From contig JALTEO010000138.1 in NCBI GenBank assembly GCA_027073875.1, positions 1 through 9,600 of the forward strand: DNA of 9,600 nucleotides, read 5' to 3'. The notes beneath the pieces were generated by a model, which saw nothing but the letters and a program-made list of their open reading frames with translations, was not told the origin of the DNA and did no database searches. Made by a program: the position numbers and the translations under genes. The DNA is from Bacteroidales bacterium. GTDB lineage: Bacteria > Bacteroidota > Bacteroidia > Bacteroidales > JALTDM01. This document shows, in pieces, positions 1-7,265 of this stretch (positions within the stretch are counted from its first letter, which is position 1; each line of letters starts with the position of its first letter).

Positions 1-2
1 CT

Positions 3-1028
3 ATTAACTTCCTTTTTCAATAATGCTACAAATGTTTCAATATCTTTTTCCGTCGTATCGAATGAACACATCCACCGGACAATGGATTCTTGTTCATCAA
101 CCACATAAAAGAAAAATTCCGACTGTAGTTTTGGGATAATAGCTTTCGGGATTCGTGCGAAAACACCATTGGTTTCGACCGGATACACAATATCAACCTG
201 TGGCAAATCTTTCACCTGATTGTAAAATACTTGTGCCATATTATTTGCATGCCGGGCATTAAGTTGCCATAAATCGTTTTCGAAATAAGCTAAAAACTGA
301 ACCGATAAAAACCGCATTTTAGAAGCCAGTTGCATGGCTTGTTTGCGATAATATTCAAAATTATTGGCAATATCGCTGTTAGCAAAAATAACTGCTTCGC
401 CCATCAACATACCGTTTTTTGTGCCGCCGAATGAAATCACATCTACGCCGGCATCAAAAGTAAATGCTTTGAATGTCTCATCTAAAGCTACGGCAGCATT
501 AGCAATGCGAGCACCATCAAGATGGAGATACATATTATTTTGGTGCACAAATTCGGCTAACACTTTTATCTTCTCGACAGTATAAAGTGTCCCTACTTCT
601 GTTGGTTGCGTGATAGAAACCACCTTGGGCTGCGAATGATGAATATCGCCAATTTCCACCAAATATGGTGATATTCGTTCAGGGGTCAATTTCCCATCAG
701 GTGTTACGACAGATAAATATTTACAACCCGTAAACCGTTCGGGAGCACCACATTCGTGAACTTGCTGATGGGCTGTCTCGGCAACAATTACCGAATGATA
801 CGGATTTGTCAGTTGGTTGACAGATAACACATTGGCAGCAGTTCCCGTTAACACAAAAAATGTTTCAGAATCCTGCCCGAATAATTGTTTAAAAACAGTT
901 TTGGCTTTTTCCGTATAGTCATCGTCACCATAGGCAATGCTATGTCCTATATTCACTTTTTCAATTGCCTTTAATATGTCAGGATGTATGCCGGAAGCAT
1001 TATCACTTGCAAAACCTCGATTATTCAT
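3..1028 (-). CDS. ltaE: Low-specificity L-threonine aldolase, 3' end off the window
   Basis: This is a PLP-dependent aldolase of the beta-eliminating lyase/threonine aldolase family (fold type I). It would cleave L-threonine or allo-threonine to glycine and acetaldehyde in the cytosol. I translated 342 codons from the ATG at 1028-1026. The N-terminus reads FASDNASGIHP, the usual family opening. The region AETAHQQVHECGAPE (83-97) carries His87, which by family comparison should stack on PLP. HLDGAR (169-174) holds the PLP-contacting Asp and Arg. SFGGTKNG (199-206) holds the Schiff-base lysine, Lys204. The frame is still open at the left edge, where bases 1-2 begin an AGN codon. The TAG readable at 1-3 is out of frame. 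Family members are about 340 residues, so only a few codons should be missing. The gene is divergent from the carboxyltransferase at 1138. Family assignment is secure; stereospecificity cannot be read from sequence. Confidence 0.93.
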   Translation of the reverse strand, partial: MNNRGFASDNASGIHPDILKAIEKVNIGHSIAYGDDDYTEKAKTVFKQLFGQDSETFFVLTGTAANVLSVNQLTNPYHSVIVAETAHQQVHECGAPERFTGCKYLSVVTPDGKLTPERISPYLVEIGDIHHSQPKVVSITQPTEVGTLYTVEKIKVLAEFVHQNNMYLHLDGARIANAAVALDETFKAFTFDAGVDVISFGGTKNGMLMGEAVIFANSDIANNFEYYRKQAMQLASKMRFLSVQFLAYFENDLWQLNARHANNMAQVFYNQVKDLPQVDIVYPVETNGVFARIPKAIIPKLQSEFFFYVVDEQESIVRWMCSFDTTEKDIETFVALLKKEVN

Positions 1029-1137
1029 GTTTGGTATATTTTTTACAAATATGATAAAAAAACAGATAAAATGATGTCAAACAATTCCGTTTTATTGAAA
1101 AAAATTACTTTCTTTGTAACGCAAAAAAACAGCAAGA
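1029..1137. promoter_or_regulatory. Divergent intergenic region, probable promoters for both flanking genes
   Basis: This 109-base AT-rich gap separates two genes pointing away from each other, so promoters for both should lie here. For the aldolase (minus strand) there is a near match to the Bacteroidota -7 element, CATATTTG at 1053-1046 (consensus TAnnTTTG, one mismatch), with a TTTG at 1081-1078. The spacing between them is 24 bases, longer than the usual 19-21. For the carboxyltransferase, TTTCTTTG at 1109-1116 is a one-mismatch -7 candidate, but no well-spaced -33 is visible. No Shine-Dalgarno sequence precedes either start. The location is a safe inference; the individual boxes are weak. 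Confidence 0.35.
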
Positions 1138-2766
1138 ATGAACATTGAATTAAACAAGAATGAAGACAACATGAAACTTTTGGTTTCGGAGTTGCGACAA
1201 AAAATAAGCAAGATAAAACTCGGCGGCGGGAAAAAGAAAATAGACAAACTACATGACAAAGGCAAAATGACAGCCCGCGAACGCATTGCCGCATTAATAG
1301 ATGAAGGAACCGACACCATTGAGATTGGTACATTAACCGGAGAAGGTATGTATCCCGAATACGGTGGATGTCCTTCGGGTGGTGTTGTTGTCGTAATGGG
1401 ATATGTTAGTGAACGCCTTTGTGTCATTGTAGCCAACGATGCAACCGTAAAAGCCGGTGCATGGTTTCCTATCACAGGGAAGAAAAACCTGCGGGCACAA
1501 GAAATAGCCATGGAAAACCGGATTCCCATTATTTATCTTGTAGATAGTGCGGGAATATTTCTGCCAATGCAAGATGAAATTTTTGCCGACAAAGAACATT
1601 TTGGGAGAATCTTCAGGAATAATGCTAAAATGTCGGCTATGGGCATTCCGCAAATTGCTGCCGTTATGGGTAGTTGTGTTGCCGGTGGTGCTTATTTGCC
1701 CGTCATGTCCGACGAAGCATTGATTGTCAATAAAACAGGAACTATTTTTCTGGCAGGATCTTATTTGGTTAAATCTGCCATAGGCGAGGAAGTTGATAAT
1801 GAAACACTTGGTGGTGCCACAACGCAAGCTGACATCTCGGGAGTAATGGACTATAAAGTTGAAAACGATCAAGAAGCACTGGATACTATTCGTGCCTTAA
1901 TTGATAAGATAGGTCATCCTAAAATGGCATGTTTCGACCGCAAAGAACCGGCAAAACCTAAACTAAAGGAAAAAGAAATTTACAGTATCGTACCTGTCCT
2001 ACGGGAAACCCCGTTTGATATGAAAGAAGTCATTCTGCGACTACTCGACAATTCAGAATTTACAGAATACAAAGGCGGTTACGGAAAAACGATTATCTGC
2101 GGCTATGGTCGCATTGACGGTTGGGCGGTAGGAATTGTTGCCAACCAACGCACACTGGTAAAAACCAAAACCAAAGAAATGCAATTTGGCGGCGTTATCT
2201 ATTCCGATTCTTCGGACAAAGCCACTCATTTTATTTTGAATTGTAACCAAAAGAAGATTCCGTTAATTTTTATTCACGATGTTACGGGCTTTATGGTCGG
2301 TTCGCGTTCCGAGAAAGGTGGCATCATTAAAGACGGAGCCAAAATGGTTAATGCCGTATCTAACTCGGTAGTGCCAAAATTTTCTATAGTCGTTGGCAAC
2401 TCTTATGGTGCAGGCAACTATGCCATGTGTGGTAAAGCATATGACCCAAGACTTATGTTAGCATGGCCCACTGCAAAAATTGCTGTGATGAGTGGTGCTT
2501 CGGCAGCCAAGACACTTCTACAGATAAAAGTCGGGTCACTAAAAGCCAAAGGTGAAGAAATTACGAAGGAAGAAGAAGAAAAACTACTTAACGAAATTCA
2601 AAACCGTTACGACAGTCAAACAACGCCCTATTATGCTGCTGCAAGATTGTGGGTTGATGCTGTTATTGACCCGCTGGAAACCCGTAAATACATTTCTATG
2701 GGAATAGAGGCAGCAAATCATCACCCGATAGAAGAAGAATTTAAAATTGGTGTAATTCGCACCTAA
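1138..2766 (+). CDS. Acyl-CoA carboxylase, carboxyltransferase (beta) subunit, methylcrotonyl-CoA carboxylase type
   Basis: This is a biotin-dependent carboxyltransferase of the crotonase-like superfamily, which moves CO2 from carboxybiotin to an acyl-CoA. The 542 residues match a full-length MCC/PCC beta subunit with N and C carboxyltransferase domains. The N domain includes ANDATVKAGAWFPIT (99-113), LVDSAGIFLP (134-143) and an oxyanion-hole loop GSCVAGGAYLP (178-188). The C domain includes HDVTGFMVG (380-388) and GNSYGAGNYAMCGKAYDPR (420-438). The GAGNY sequence resembles methylcrotonyl- and geranyl-CoA carboxylases, whereas propionyl-CoA carboxylases have GGAYDVM. Substrate is therefore probably a branched unsaturated acyl-CoA such as methylcrotonyl-CoA in leucine breakdown, but this is inference. 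No biotin carboxylase or biotin carrier lies in the window. Met12 (1171) is an alternative start; neither has a ribosome binding site that decides. Members of this superfamily also form decarboxylase alpha subunits. Confidence 0.9.
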   Translation: MNIELNKNEDNMKLLVSELRQKISKIKLGGGKKKIDKLHDKGKMTARERIAALIDEGTDTIEIGTLTGEGMYPEYGGCPSGGVVVVMGYVSERLCVIVANDATVKAGAWFPITGKKNLRAQEIAMENRIPIIYLVDSAGIFLPMQDEIFADKEHFGRIFRNNAKMSAMGIPQIAAVMGSCVAGGAYLPVMSDEALIVNKTGTIFLAGSYLVKSAIGEEVDNETLGGATTQADISGVMDYKVENDQEALDTIRALIDKIGHPKMACFDRKEPAKPKLKEKEIYSIVPVLRETPFDMKEVILRLLDNSEFTEYKGGYGKTIICGYGRIDGWAVGIVANQRTLVKTKTKEMQFGGVIYSDSSDKATHFILNCNQKKIPLIFIHDVTGFMVGSRSEKGGIIKDGAKMVNAVSNSVVPKFSIVVGNSYGAGNYAMCGKAYDPRLMLAWPTAKIAVMSGASAAKTLLQIKVGSLKAKGEEITKEEEEKLLNEIQNRYDSQTTPYYAAARLWVDAVIDPLETRKYISMGIEAANHHPIEEEFKIGVIRT

Positions 2767-2911
2767 TTAAAAAAATTTTTTTACTTTTACTTTTTATAAC
2801 ATAAAAACAAAAACCTACTTGACATTAATTGCAACTTACTATCGGATAAAATTTGCAGTTTCTATCATATATGACTGAAAATAACTCATTCAAAAATATA
2901 GTTTATTCAGT
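2767..2911 (+). promoter_or_regulatory. Intergenic leader of the permease/cysQ pair with possible promoter
   Basis: This 145-base very AT-rich gap precedes the permease. It contains TTGACA at 2819-2824 and TAAAATTTG at 2847-2855, which resembles the Bacteroidota -7 element with one extra base in the spacer. The distance between the two boxes is too long for the consensus, so they may not belong together. A short inverted repeat, CTGAA (2875-2879) and TTCAG (2906-2910), ends just before the start codon and is probably chance. At the left end, a run of seven A and seven T (2769-2782) forms a perfect palindrome without a GC stem. A promoter somewhere here is likely from gene layout; the exact boxes are tentative. 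Confidence 0.3.
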
Positions 2912-4693
2912 ATGATTGACTATCAAATCATAATAGTACTCGTCGTTATTGTTTTAATTCTGATATCACTCTATCTGAATAAAATAGGTATTGCCCTGAC
3001 TTTCTTTTTGGGAAATTTAATATTCGGGCTAACAGGAATCCTAAAACCTGAGGAGATTTTGGCAGGACTGGCAAACCAACAGGTTATTGTTATCATAATG
3101 TTGTTGGCTATTGGCGAAGTGATACGAAGAACATCGGTTATTGAAATTGTTTTTTCCGCACTATTTAAACGGGCAAAAAGCTATAATATCTTTATTCTGC
3201 AATTAATGCTATTGGTTGCAATCTTCTCTATTTTTTTAAATAATACACCTATTGTTGCCGTAATGCTACCCTTTGTCATTGCTTGGGGAAAACAGCATAA
3301 AGTTTCAGTTTCCTTGCTGTTAATTCCACTGTCTTTTGCTGCTATTCTCGGTGGTACTTCTTCATTGATAGGGACATCTACCAATCTGATTGTAAACGGA
3401 ATGGTTATGGACCAAAATATTATCCCAAATTTGCCGCAAATTGATTTATTTGATTTTGCTCCTGTTGGATTAACAATGACCGGTATCGGTATTCTATATT
3501 TCTTGATTTTCGGGAAAAGATTGCTTCGCGAAAGACATTCTGTCAGAACCGATAAGATTGTTGAGCAAGATAAGATGTTTTATTTGGAAGCCGAAATACG
3601 AATGGGCTCAAAGCTAATTGACAAAACGATTGAAGAAGCCAACTTTGACGAAAAAAAAGGCATTAAATTGATTGAGATACGGAGAAATGATGAAATATTC
3701 AAAAATCCGGAAAAGACATTCACGCTGCAACTTGGTGACAAACTGTATTTCACAGGTATCAGCTCCGAGATTGCAGAAATTTCCGATGATATTTCCGGAC
3801 TGTCATTTCCACAGGTCGGACTTTTGCACAAGCAACGACAAAAAGAAATTACCGAGATTGTCATCTCACACAACTCATCACTGATAAATAAAACTTTTGA
3901 TGAGATTCGCTTTCGTAGTCGCTTTGATTCTGCTCCCATTGCCATTCACCGTAACGGTGAAAGTTTCTTTGGCAAAATCAGTGACATAAAATTGAAAGCA
4001 GGTGACTTAATCCTTTTACTTTCCGGGAAAAATTTCCCACGGCTAAGTAGCGAAACAAACGATTTTTATGTCCTTTCAAAAGTCCGTGAAATGATAAAAC
4101 TTCCTGCGTGGAAAGTAGCCGTTCTTTTTGGTGGATTAGCGGGGGCTATTGCTATTTCGGCAACCGGTTATGCTTCACTATTCATTTTATTGGCACTTTT
4201 AATGGCAATTTTAGTCATTATCGGTATAATTTCGCCAAAAGACATTCACAAACGCGTGGATTTCAATTTGTATATGATTATTGCGTTATCGCTTTCGTTG
4301 GGAACCGCTGTAATGAAAACAGGCACAGCAGATTATATTGCTAATTTTTTTGATGCGATTGCACCATTTGGTCCCATCGGATTGATGTTTGCCATATATA
4401 TTGTTACGGCACTTCTGGCGGCTTATATTACCAATCAAGGTGCTGTAGCATTGATTTTTCCAATAGCCCTAACGCTGGCATTAAATCATGGGTTTGACCC
4501 CAAACCGTTTATTTTGATTGTTGCCTATGCCGCTGCTGCCAATTTTATGACACCTATCGGATACCAAACCAATATTATGGTTTACGGTCCCGGAAATTAT
4601 TCGTTCAAAGATTTTTTCCGTGTTGGTTTTCCGCTCACAATTATTTATATGTTTGTAGCCGTAACTATCCTATATCAAATTTATTTTAAATGA
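2912..4693 (+). CDS. SLC13-family (DASS) anion permease with two central TrkA-C (RCK_C) domains, probable sulfate transporter
   Basis: This 593-residue inner-membrane protein has the split layout of SLC13/SAC1-like transporters. N-terminal membrane segments span about 5-200, a hydrophilic middle about 205-395, and C-terminal membrane segments about 400-592. The two halves carry paired re-entrant signatures. The first half has NNTP (110-113) and GGTSSLIGTSTN (147-158). The second has TNQGA (507-511) and ANFMTPIGYQTN (543-554). The middle contains two TrkA-C-like domains, roughly 222-292 (with a LQLGDKLYFTG strand) and 313-392 (with LKAGDLILLLSG), which in related proteins sense small ligands or regulate flux. 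The stop overlaps the cysQ start in ATGA (4690-4693), indicating translational coupling. CysQ turns over sulfate-assimilation nucleotides, so sulfate is the likeliest substrate and sodium the likely coupling ion; both are inferred. Dicarboxylate or another oxyanion remains possible. Confidence 0.92.
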   Translation: MIDYQIIIVLVVIVLILISLYLNKIGIALTFFLGNLIFGLTGILKPEEILAGLANQQVIVIIMLLAIGEVIRRTSVIEIVFSALFKRAKSYNIFILQLMLLVAIFSIFLNNTPIVAVMLPFVIAWGKQHKVSVSLLLIPLSFAAILGGTSSLIGTSTNLIVNGMVMDQNIIPNLPQIDLFDFAPVGLTMTGIGILYFLIFGKRLLRERHSVRTDKIVEQDKMFYLEAEIRMGSKLIDKTIEEANFDEKKGIKLIEIRRNDEIFKNPEKTFTLQLGDKLYFTGISSEIAEISDDISGLSFPQVGLLHKQRQKEITEIVISHNSSLINKTFDEIRFRSRFDSAPIAIHRNGESFFGKISDIKLKAGDLILLLSGKNFPRLSSETNDFYVLSKVREMIKLPAWKVAVLFGGLAGAIAISATGYASLFILLALLMAILVIIGIISPKDIHKRVDFNLYMIIALSLSLGTAVMKTGTADYIANFFDAIAPFGPIGLMFAIYIVTALLAAYITNQGAVALIFPIALTLALNHGFDPKPFILIVAYAAAANFMTPIGYQTNIMVYGPGNYSFKDFFRVGFPLTIIYMFVAVTILYQIYFK

Positions 4694-5493
4694 CAGAGAT
4701 TCAAGACCTTTTGAAAATTGCCATCGAAGCAGTTGTTGCCGGTGGAAAAGAAATAATGACAGTTTACGAAAATTTTGACGGACAAGTAGAATACAAAGCA
4801 GATAATTCGCCTTTGACATTGGCTGACAAAAAAGCAGATACCGCCATCAAGCGTATTCTGGAAACAACAAATATTCCCGTATTAAGCGAAGAAGGAAAGA
4901 ATATTCCCTATGAAGAACGCAAGGATTGGGATTATTTTTGGTTAGTTGACCCGTTAGACGGCACCAAAGAATTTATTAAGCGAAACGATGAATTTACCGT
5001 CAACATTGCACTCATTCACAAGGATACACCCGTAGCAGGCGTTGTTTTGTTGCCTGTAAGAAAGGAATTGTACCTTGCCAATGTTACTTTGACCGATGCT
5101 TTTTTCTGTCAGTTGGAAACTTTGGATTCAATACCTTCTATTGAGTATATTCACAATAAAGCCATAAAGTTACCTGTCGAGAAAACCGATGATGTCTATC
5201 GTGTAGTAGGGTCTCGTTCACATATGAACGAAGAAACACTTGCTTACATTGACGAATTGAAAAAAACGCATCCCGATATTGAGGTAGTTTCTGCCGGCAG
5301 TTCCCTGAAAATTTGTTTCGTAGCACACGGTAAAGCAGATATTTATCCGCGTTTCGGTCCTACAATGGAGTGGGATACCGCCGCCGGACATGCTATTGTC
5401 CTTGGTGCCGGCAAACAAATAGTAAAACCTGACGGTACTCCTGTTATCTATAACAAAGAAAATCTGTTGAATCCGTATTTTATCGTAAAATAA
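4690..5493 (+). CDS. cysQ: 3'(2'),5'-bisphosphate nucleotidase (CysQ, inositol monophosphatase superfamily)
   Basis: This is a Mg2+-dependent, lithium-sensitive-type phosphatase that removes the 3' phosphate from PAP (and PAPS). It clears the inhibitory by-product of sulfate assimilation. The 267-residue length is normal for CysQ. Visible motifs are LTLADKKAD (42-50), SEEGK (66-70) with the metal-binding Glu, WLVDPLDGTKEF (84-95) with metal-binding Asp87 and Asp90, GSRSHMN (174-180) typical of CysQ, and SAGSSLKICFVAHGKADIYP (201-220) followed by EWDTAAGHAI (227-236) with the third metal Asp229. CysQ is distinguished from plain inositol monophosphatase by DPLDGTKEF and by the GSRSH region. The ATG overlaps the permease stop by four bases, with no separate ribosome binding site. 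No cysC, cysD, cysN or reductase gene is present, so only part of the pathway is seen here. Confidence 0.95.
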   Translation: MTEIQDLLKIAIEAVVAGGKEIMTVYENFDGQVEYKADNSPLTLADKKADTAIKRILETTNIPVLSEEGKNIPYEERKDWDYFWLVDPLDGTKEFIKRNDEFTVNIALIHKDTPVAGVVLLPVRKELYLANVTLTDAFFCQLETLDSIPSIEYIHNKAIKLPVEKTDDVYRVVGSRSHMNEETLAYIDELKKTHPDIEVVSAGSSLKICFVAHGKADIYPRFGPTMEWDTAAGHAIVLGAGKQIVKPDGTPVIYNKENLLNPYFIVK

Positions 5494-5529
5494 ATTGGAA
5501 TATTTTTCGTTTTCAATAAAAAGATTGCT

Positions 5530-6204
5530 ATGAGAGTATATTGTATCCCTTTGATTTTTAGTATTTTTATTTTATTTTCTATTAACGGTTTTTCATTCGG
5601 GTATCATAATATTAAACAAGATACTTCAAAGCAGAAGGAAAGTTTAACATACAATAAAGTTCATGGATTCTACTACAACAATGGAGCATGGGGAAAAGTC
5701 ATACGAAAAAGGAAAATCGGATTTATTGACACCCTTGGAAGATGTGTGGTTAAACCACAATATAACAAGGTTGGTTATATCGGTGAGTATAAGGAAAACT
5801 GGATGCTGGTAAAAAAAGATGGGAAGTATGGTTTTATTGATGAGAAAGGACATGAAATAGTTCCTTCTCAATATAACAAGGTTGGCTATTTTGACGAATA
5901 TAAGGAAAACTGGATGCTGGTAAAGAAAGACGGGAAATATGGCTTTATTGACAAAAATGGTACCCAAGTAGTTCCTACAATCTATGATAAGGTCGGTTAT
6001 TTTGATGAATACAGGGAAGGTTGGATGTTAGTAAAGAAAGACGGGAAATATGGTTTTATTGATAAAAATGGGAAGCAGGTTGTTCCTGTAATTTATGATA
6101 AAGTCGGTTTTTTTGATGAGATAAAGCAAGGCTGGATGCAAGTTGAAAAAGATGGAAAAATGTTGTTTATTGATTATAATGGCAAGGAGATACTTTTCAA
6201 GTAA
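5530..6204 (+). CDS. Exported WG-repeat protein
   Basis: This 224-residue protein is built almost entirely of WG-type repeats (WG_beta_rep family). Residues 1-24 look like a signal peptide: short basic start, then a hydrophobic core, with likely cleavage near SFG. There is no lipobox cysteine, so it is predicted to be periplasmic or surface-exposed. From Trp54 the protein has four 37-residue units plus a truncated fifth, each opening with Trp and containing GFID, a (V)VP-type strand and a YxKVGYFDEY segment. Units 3 and 4 share 31 of 37 residues and units 2 and 3 share 27. Unit 1 is more divergent, with IRKRK where the others have KKDGK. WG repeats are thought to fold as beta-rich binding or scaffold modules, but no specific function is known for this arrangement. 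The gene starts 36 bases after cysQ with no obvious promoter, so it may be co-transcribed. It is unrelated by function to the flanking enzymes. Confidence 0.87.
   Translation: MRVYCIPLIFSIFILFSINGFSFGYHNIKQDTSKQKESLTYNKVHGFYYNNGAWGKVIRKRKIGFIDTLGRCVVKPQYNKVGYIGEYKENWMLVKKDGKYGFIDEKGHEIVPSQYNKVGYFDEYKENWMLVKKDGKYGFIDKNGTQVVPTIYDKVGYFDEYREGWMLVKKDGKYGFIDKNGKQVVPVIYDKVGFFDEIKQGWMQVEKDGKMLFIDYNGKEILFK
5689..6201. repeat. Intragenic 111-bp tandem repeat encoding the WG units
   Basis: The Trp codons that open each unit fall at 5689, 5800, 5911, 6022 and 6133, exactly 111 bases apart. This gives four full units and one partial unit of 69 bases. Similarity is clear at DNA level: 5920-5942 is identical over 23 bases to 6031-6053. 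Many differences between units are silent third-position changes, so the units have diverged while the protein pattern was kept. No unit has an indel relative to the others. Confidence 0.93.
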
Positions 6205-6246
6205 ACAACAAATCAATAAAAAATGCTAGTTCAAAAAATAAACAAT

Positions 6247-6254
6247 TAAATTTG
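6247..6254 (+). promoter_or_regulatory. Candidate Bacteroidota -7 promoter element for purC-mnmE
   Basis: TAAATTTG matches the TAnnTTTG consensus of the Bacteroidota primary sigma factor exactly. It lies in the 114-base gap before purC, leaving a leader of roughly 60 bases. No clear TTTG -33 box is found 19-21 bases upstream; the bases there read TGCT. An eight-base motif in AT-rich DNA can arise by chance, so this rests mainly on position. Confidence 0.35.
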
Positions 6255-6318
6255 TCCTTGTTAAATGAACCGGTTGTTGATTATCCGGAAGAAATTATCT
6301 TAAACCAAAAGTAAGACT

Positions 6319-7263
6319 ATGATTGAAACTATCCCGACTTACAAATTTAAGAATCAAACCGGCTTTTACAAAGGAAAAGTCAGAGATGTTTACACTATTG
6401 CCGATGATTTTTTGGTAATGGTTGTCAGCGATCGTGTCTCGGCATTTGATGTGGTGATGCCCGAACCCATTCCTTACAAAGGACAGGTCTTGAATCAAAT
6501 TGCGGCAGAATTTTTAGATGCTACCGCCGATATTGTCACAAACTGGAAGATTGACACGCCGCATCCGATGGTTACCATTGGGCATAAGTGTGACCCCTAT
6601 CCTGTGGAAATGATTATCCGAGGCTATTTGACCGGAAGTTCGTGGCGAACATACAAGTCGGGACAGCACGAGATATGTGGTGTAACCATTCCCGACAGTA
6701 TGCACGAGCACCAAAAATTCGATAAGCCCATTATTACACCTACCACCAAAGCGGAACAAGGCGAACACGACCAAGATATTTCCCGTGAAGAGATTATTGC
6801 ACAAGGGTTGGTTTCCGAAGACGAATATAACTTGCTCGAAGAATATACCTACAAGCTCTTTGAACGCGGATCTGAAATTGCCCGCCAACACGGATTGATA
6901 CTTGTAGATACCAAATACGAATTTGGCGTAAAAGACGGTAAAATTTATCTGATTGACGAGATTCACACCCCTGATTCTTCCCGCTATTTCTATGCCGACA
7001 CTTATCAGGAAAATTTCGACAAAGGACTGCCACAACGCCAACTCTCTAAAGAATTCTTGCGTGAATGGCTAATGGAAAACGGATTCCAAGGACGCAAAGG
7101 CGAAACACTGCCGAAATTTACACCCGAAGTTGTTCAAATGGTCAGCAACAGATATTTGGAGCTTTACGAAAAAGTAACCGGTAAACAGTTCAAAAAAGTT
7201 GACTACACGAATCTTGAAAAAGATATTTTTTCTGCCGTTGAAACATCATTAAAAAATCTGTAA
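6319..7263 (+). CDS. purC: Phosphoribosylaminoimidazole-succinocarboxamide synthase (SAICAR synthetase)
   Basis: This cytosolic enzyme of de novo purine synthesis joins CAIR and aspartate using ATP to give SAICAR. The 314 residues match the longer, eukaryote-like single-domain form found in Bacteroidota, compared with about 240 in E. coli. Key sequences are YKGKVRDVY (17-25) in the ATP loop, SDRVSAFDVVM (37-47), the first family signature around PVEMIIRGYLTGSS (95-108), the second signature LVDTKYEFG (195-203), and LIDEIHTPDSSRY (211-223) with metal-linked Asp213 and Glu214. The start gives MIETIPTYKFKNQTGFYKGK, as expected for the family, and follows a 114-base gap. mnmE begins two bases after the stop, so the two are probably co-transcribed. 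No other pur gene is nearby. Confidence 0.97.
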   Translation: MIETIPTYKFKNQTGFYKGKVRDVYTIADDFLVMVVSDRVSAFDVVMPEPIPYKGQVLNQIAAEFLDATADIVTNWKIDTPHPMVTIGHKCDPYPVEMIIRGYLTGSSWRTYKSGQHEICGVTIPDSMHEHQKFDKPIITPTTKAEQGEHDQDISREEIIAQGLVSEDEYNLLEEYTYKLFERGSEIARQHGLILVDTKYEFGVKDGKIYLIDEIHTPDSSRYFYADTYQENFDKGLPQRQLSKEFLREWLMENGFQGRKGETLPKFTPEVVQMVSNRYLELYEKVTGKQFKKVDYTNLEKDIFSAVETSLKNL

Positions 7264-7265
7264 AA

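Noticed and set aside
1..3. CTA at the left edge as the stop codon of the threonine aldolase
   Set aside because: The aldolase codons fall at positions 3-5, 6-8 and so on, so the TAG readable at 1-3 is out of frame and the gene continues beyond the window.
1043..1872. Long minus-strand open frames opposite the carboxyltransferase gene
   Set aside because: They are antisense to a strongly conserved protein, are cysteine- or serine-rich without any domain, and overlap each other in different frames. They are shadows of the real gene.
2768..2783. Perfect A7T7 palindrome after the carboxyltransferase stop as a terminator
   Set aside because: It has no GC stem and no loop, so it would not form a stable RNA hairpin. 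Such tracts are common in AT-rich gaps.
5644..5967. Minus-strand open frame with apparently repetitive protein opposite the WG repeats
   Set aside because: Its repetitiveness is just the 111-bp DNA repeat read backwards. The plus frame gives a signal peptide and recognised WG repeats.
5689..6201. Regular repeats as a possible CRISPR array
   Set aside because: The period is 111 bases with no unique spacers, and the repeat is in frame within one protein-coding gene.
6514..7041. 175-residue minus-strand open frame opposite purC
   Set aside because: purC on the plus strand has all family signatures over the same bases, and the antisense product shows no recognisable features.
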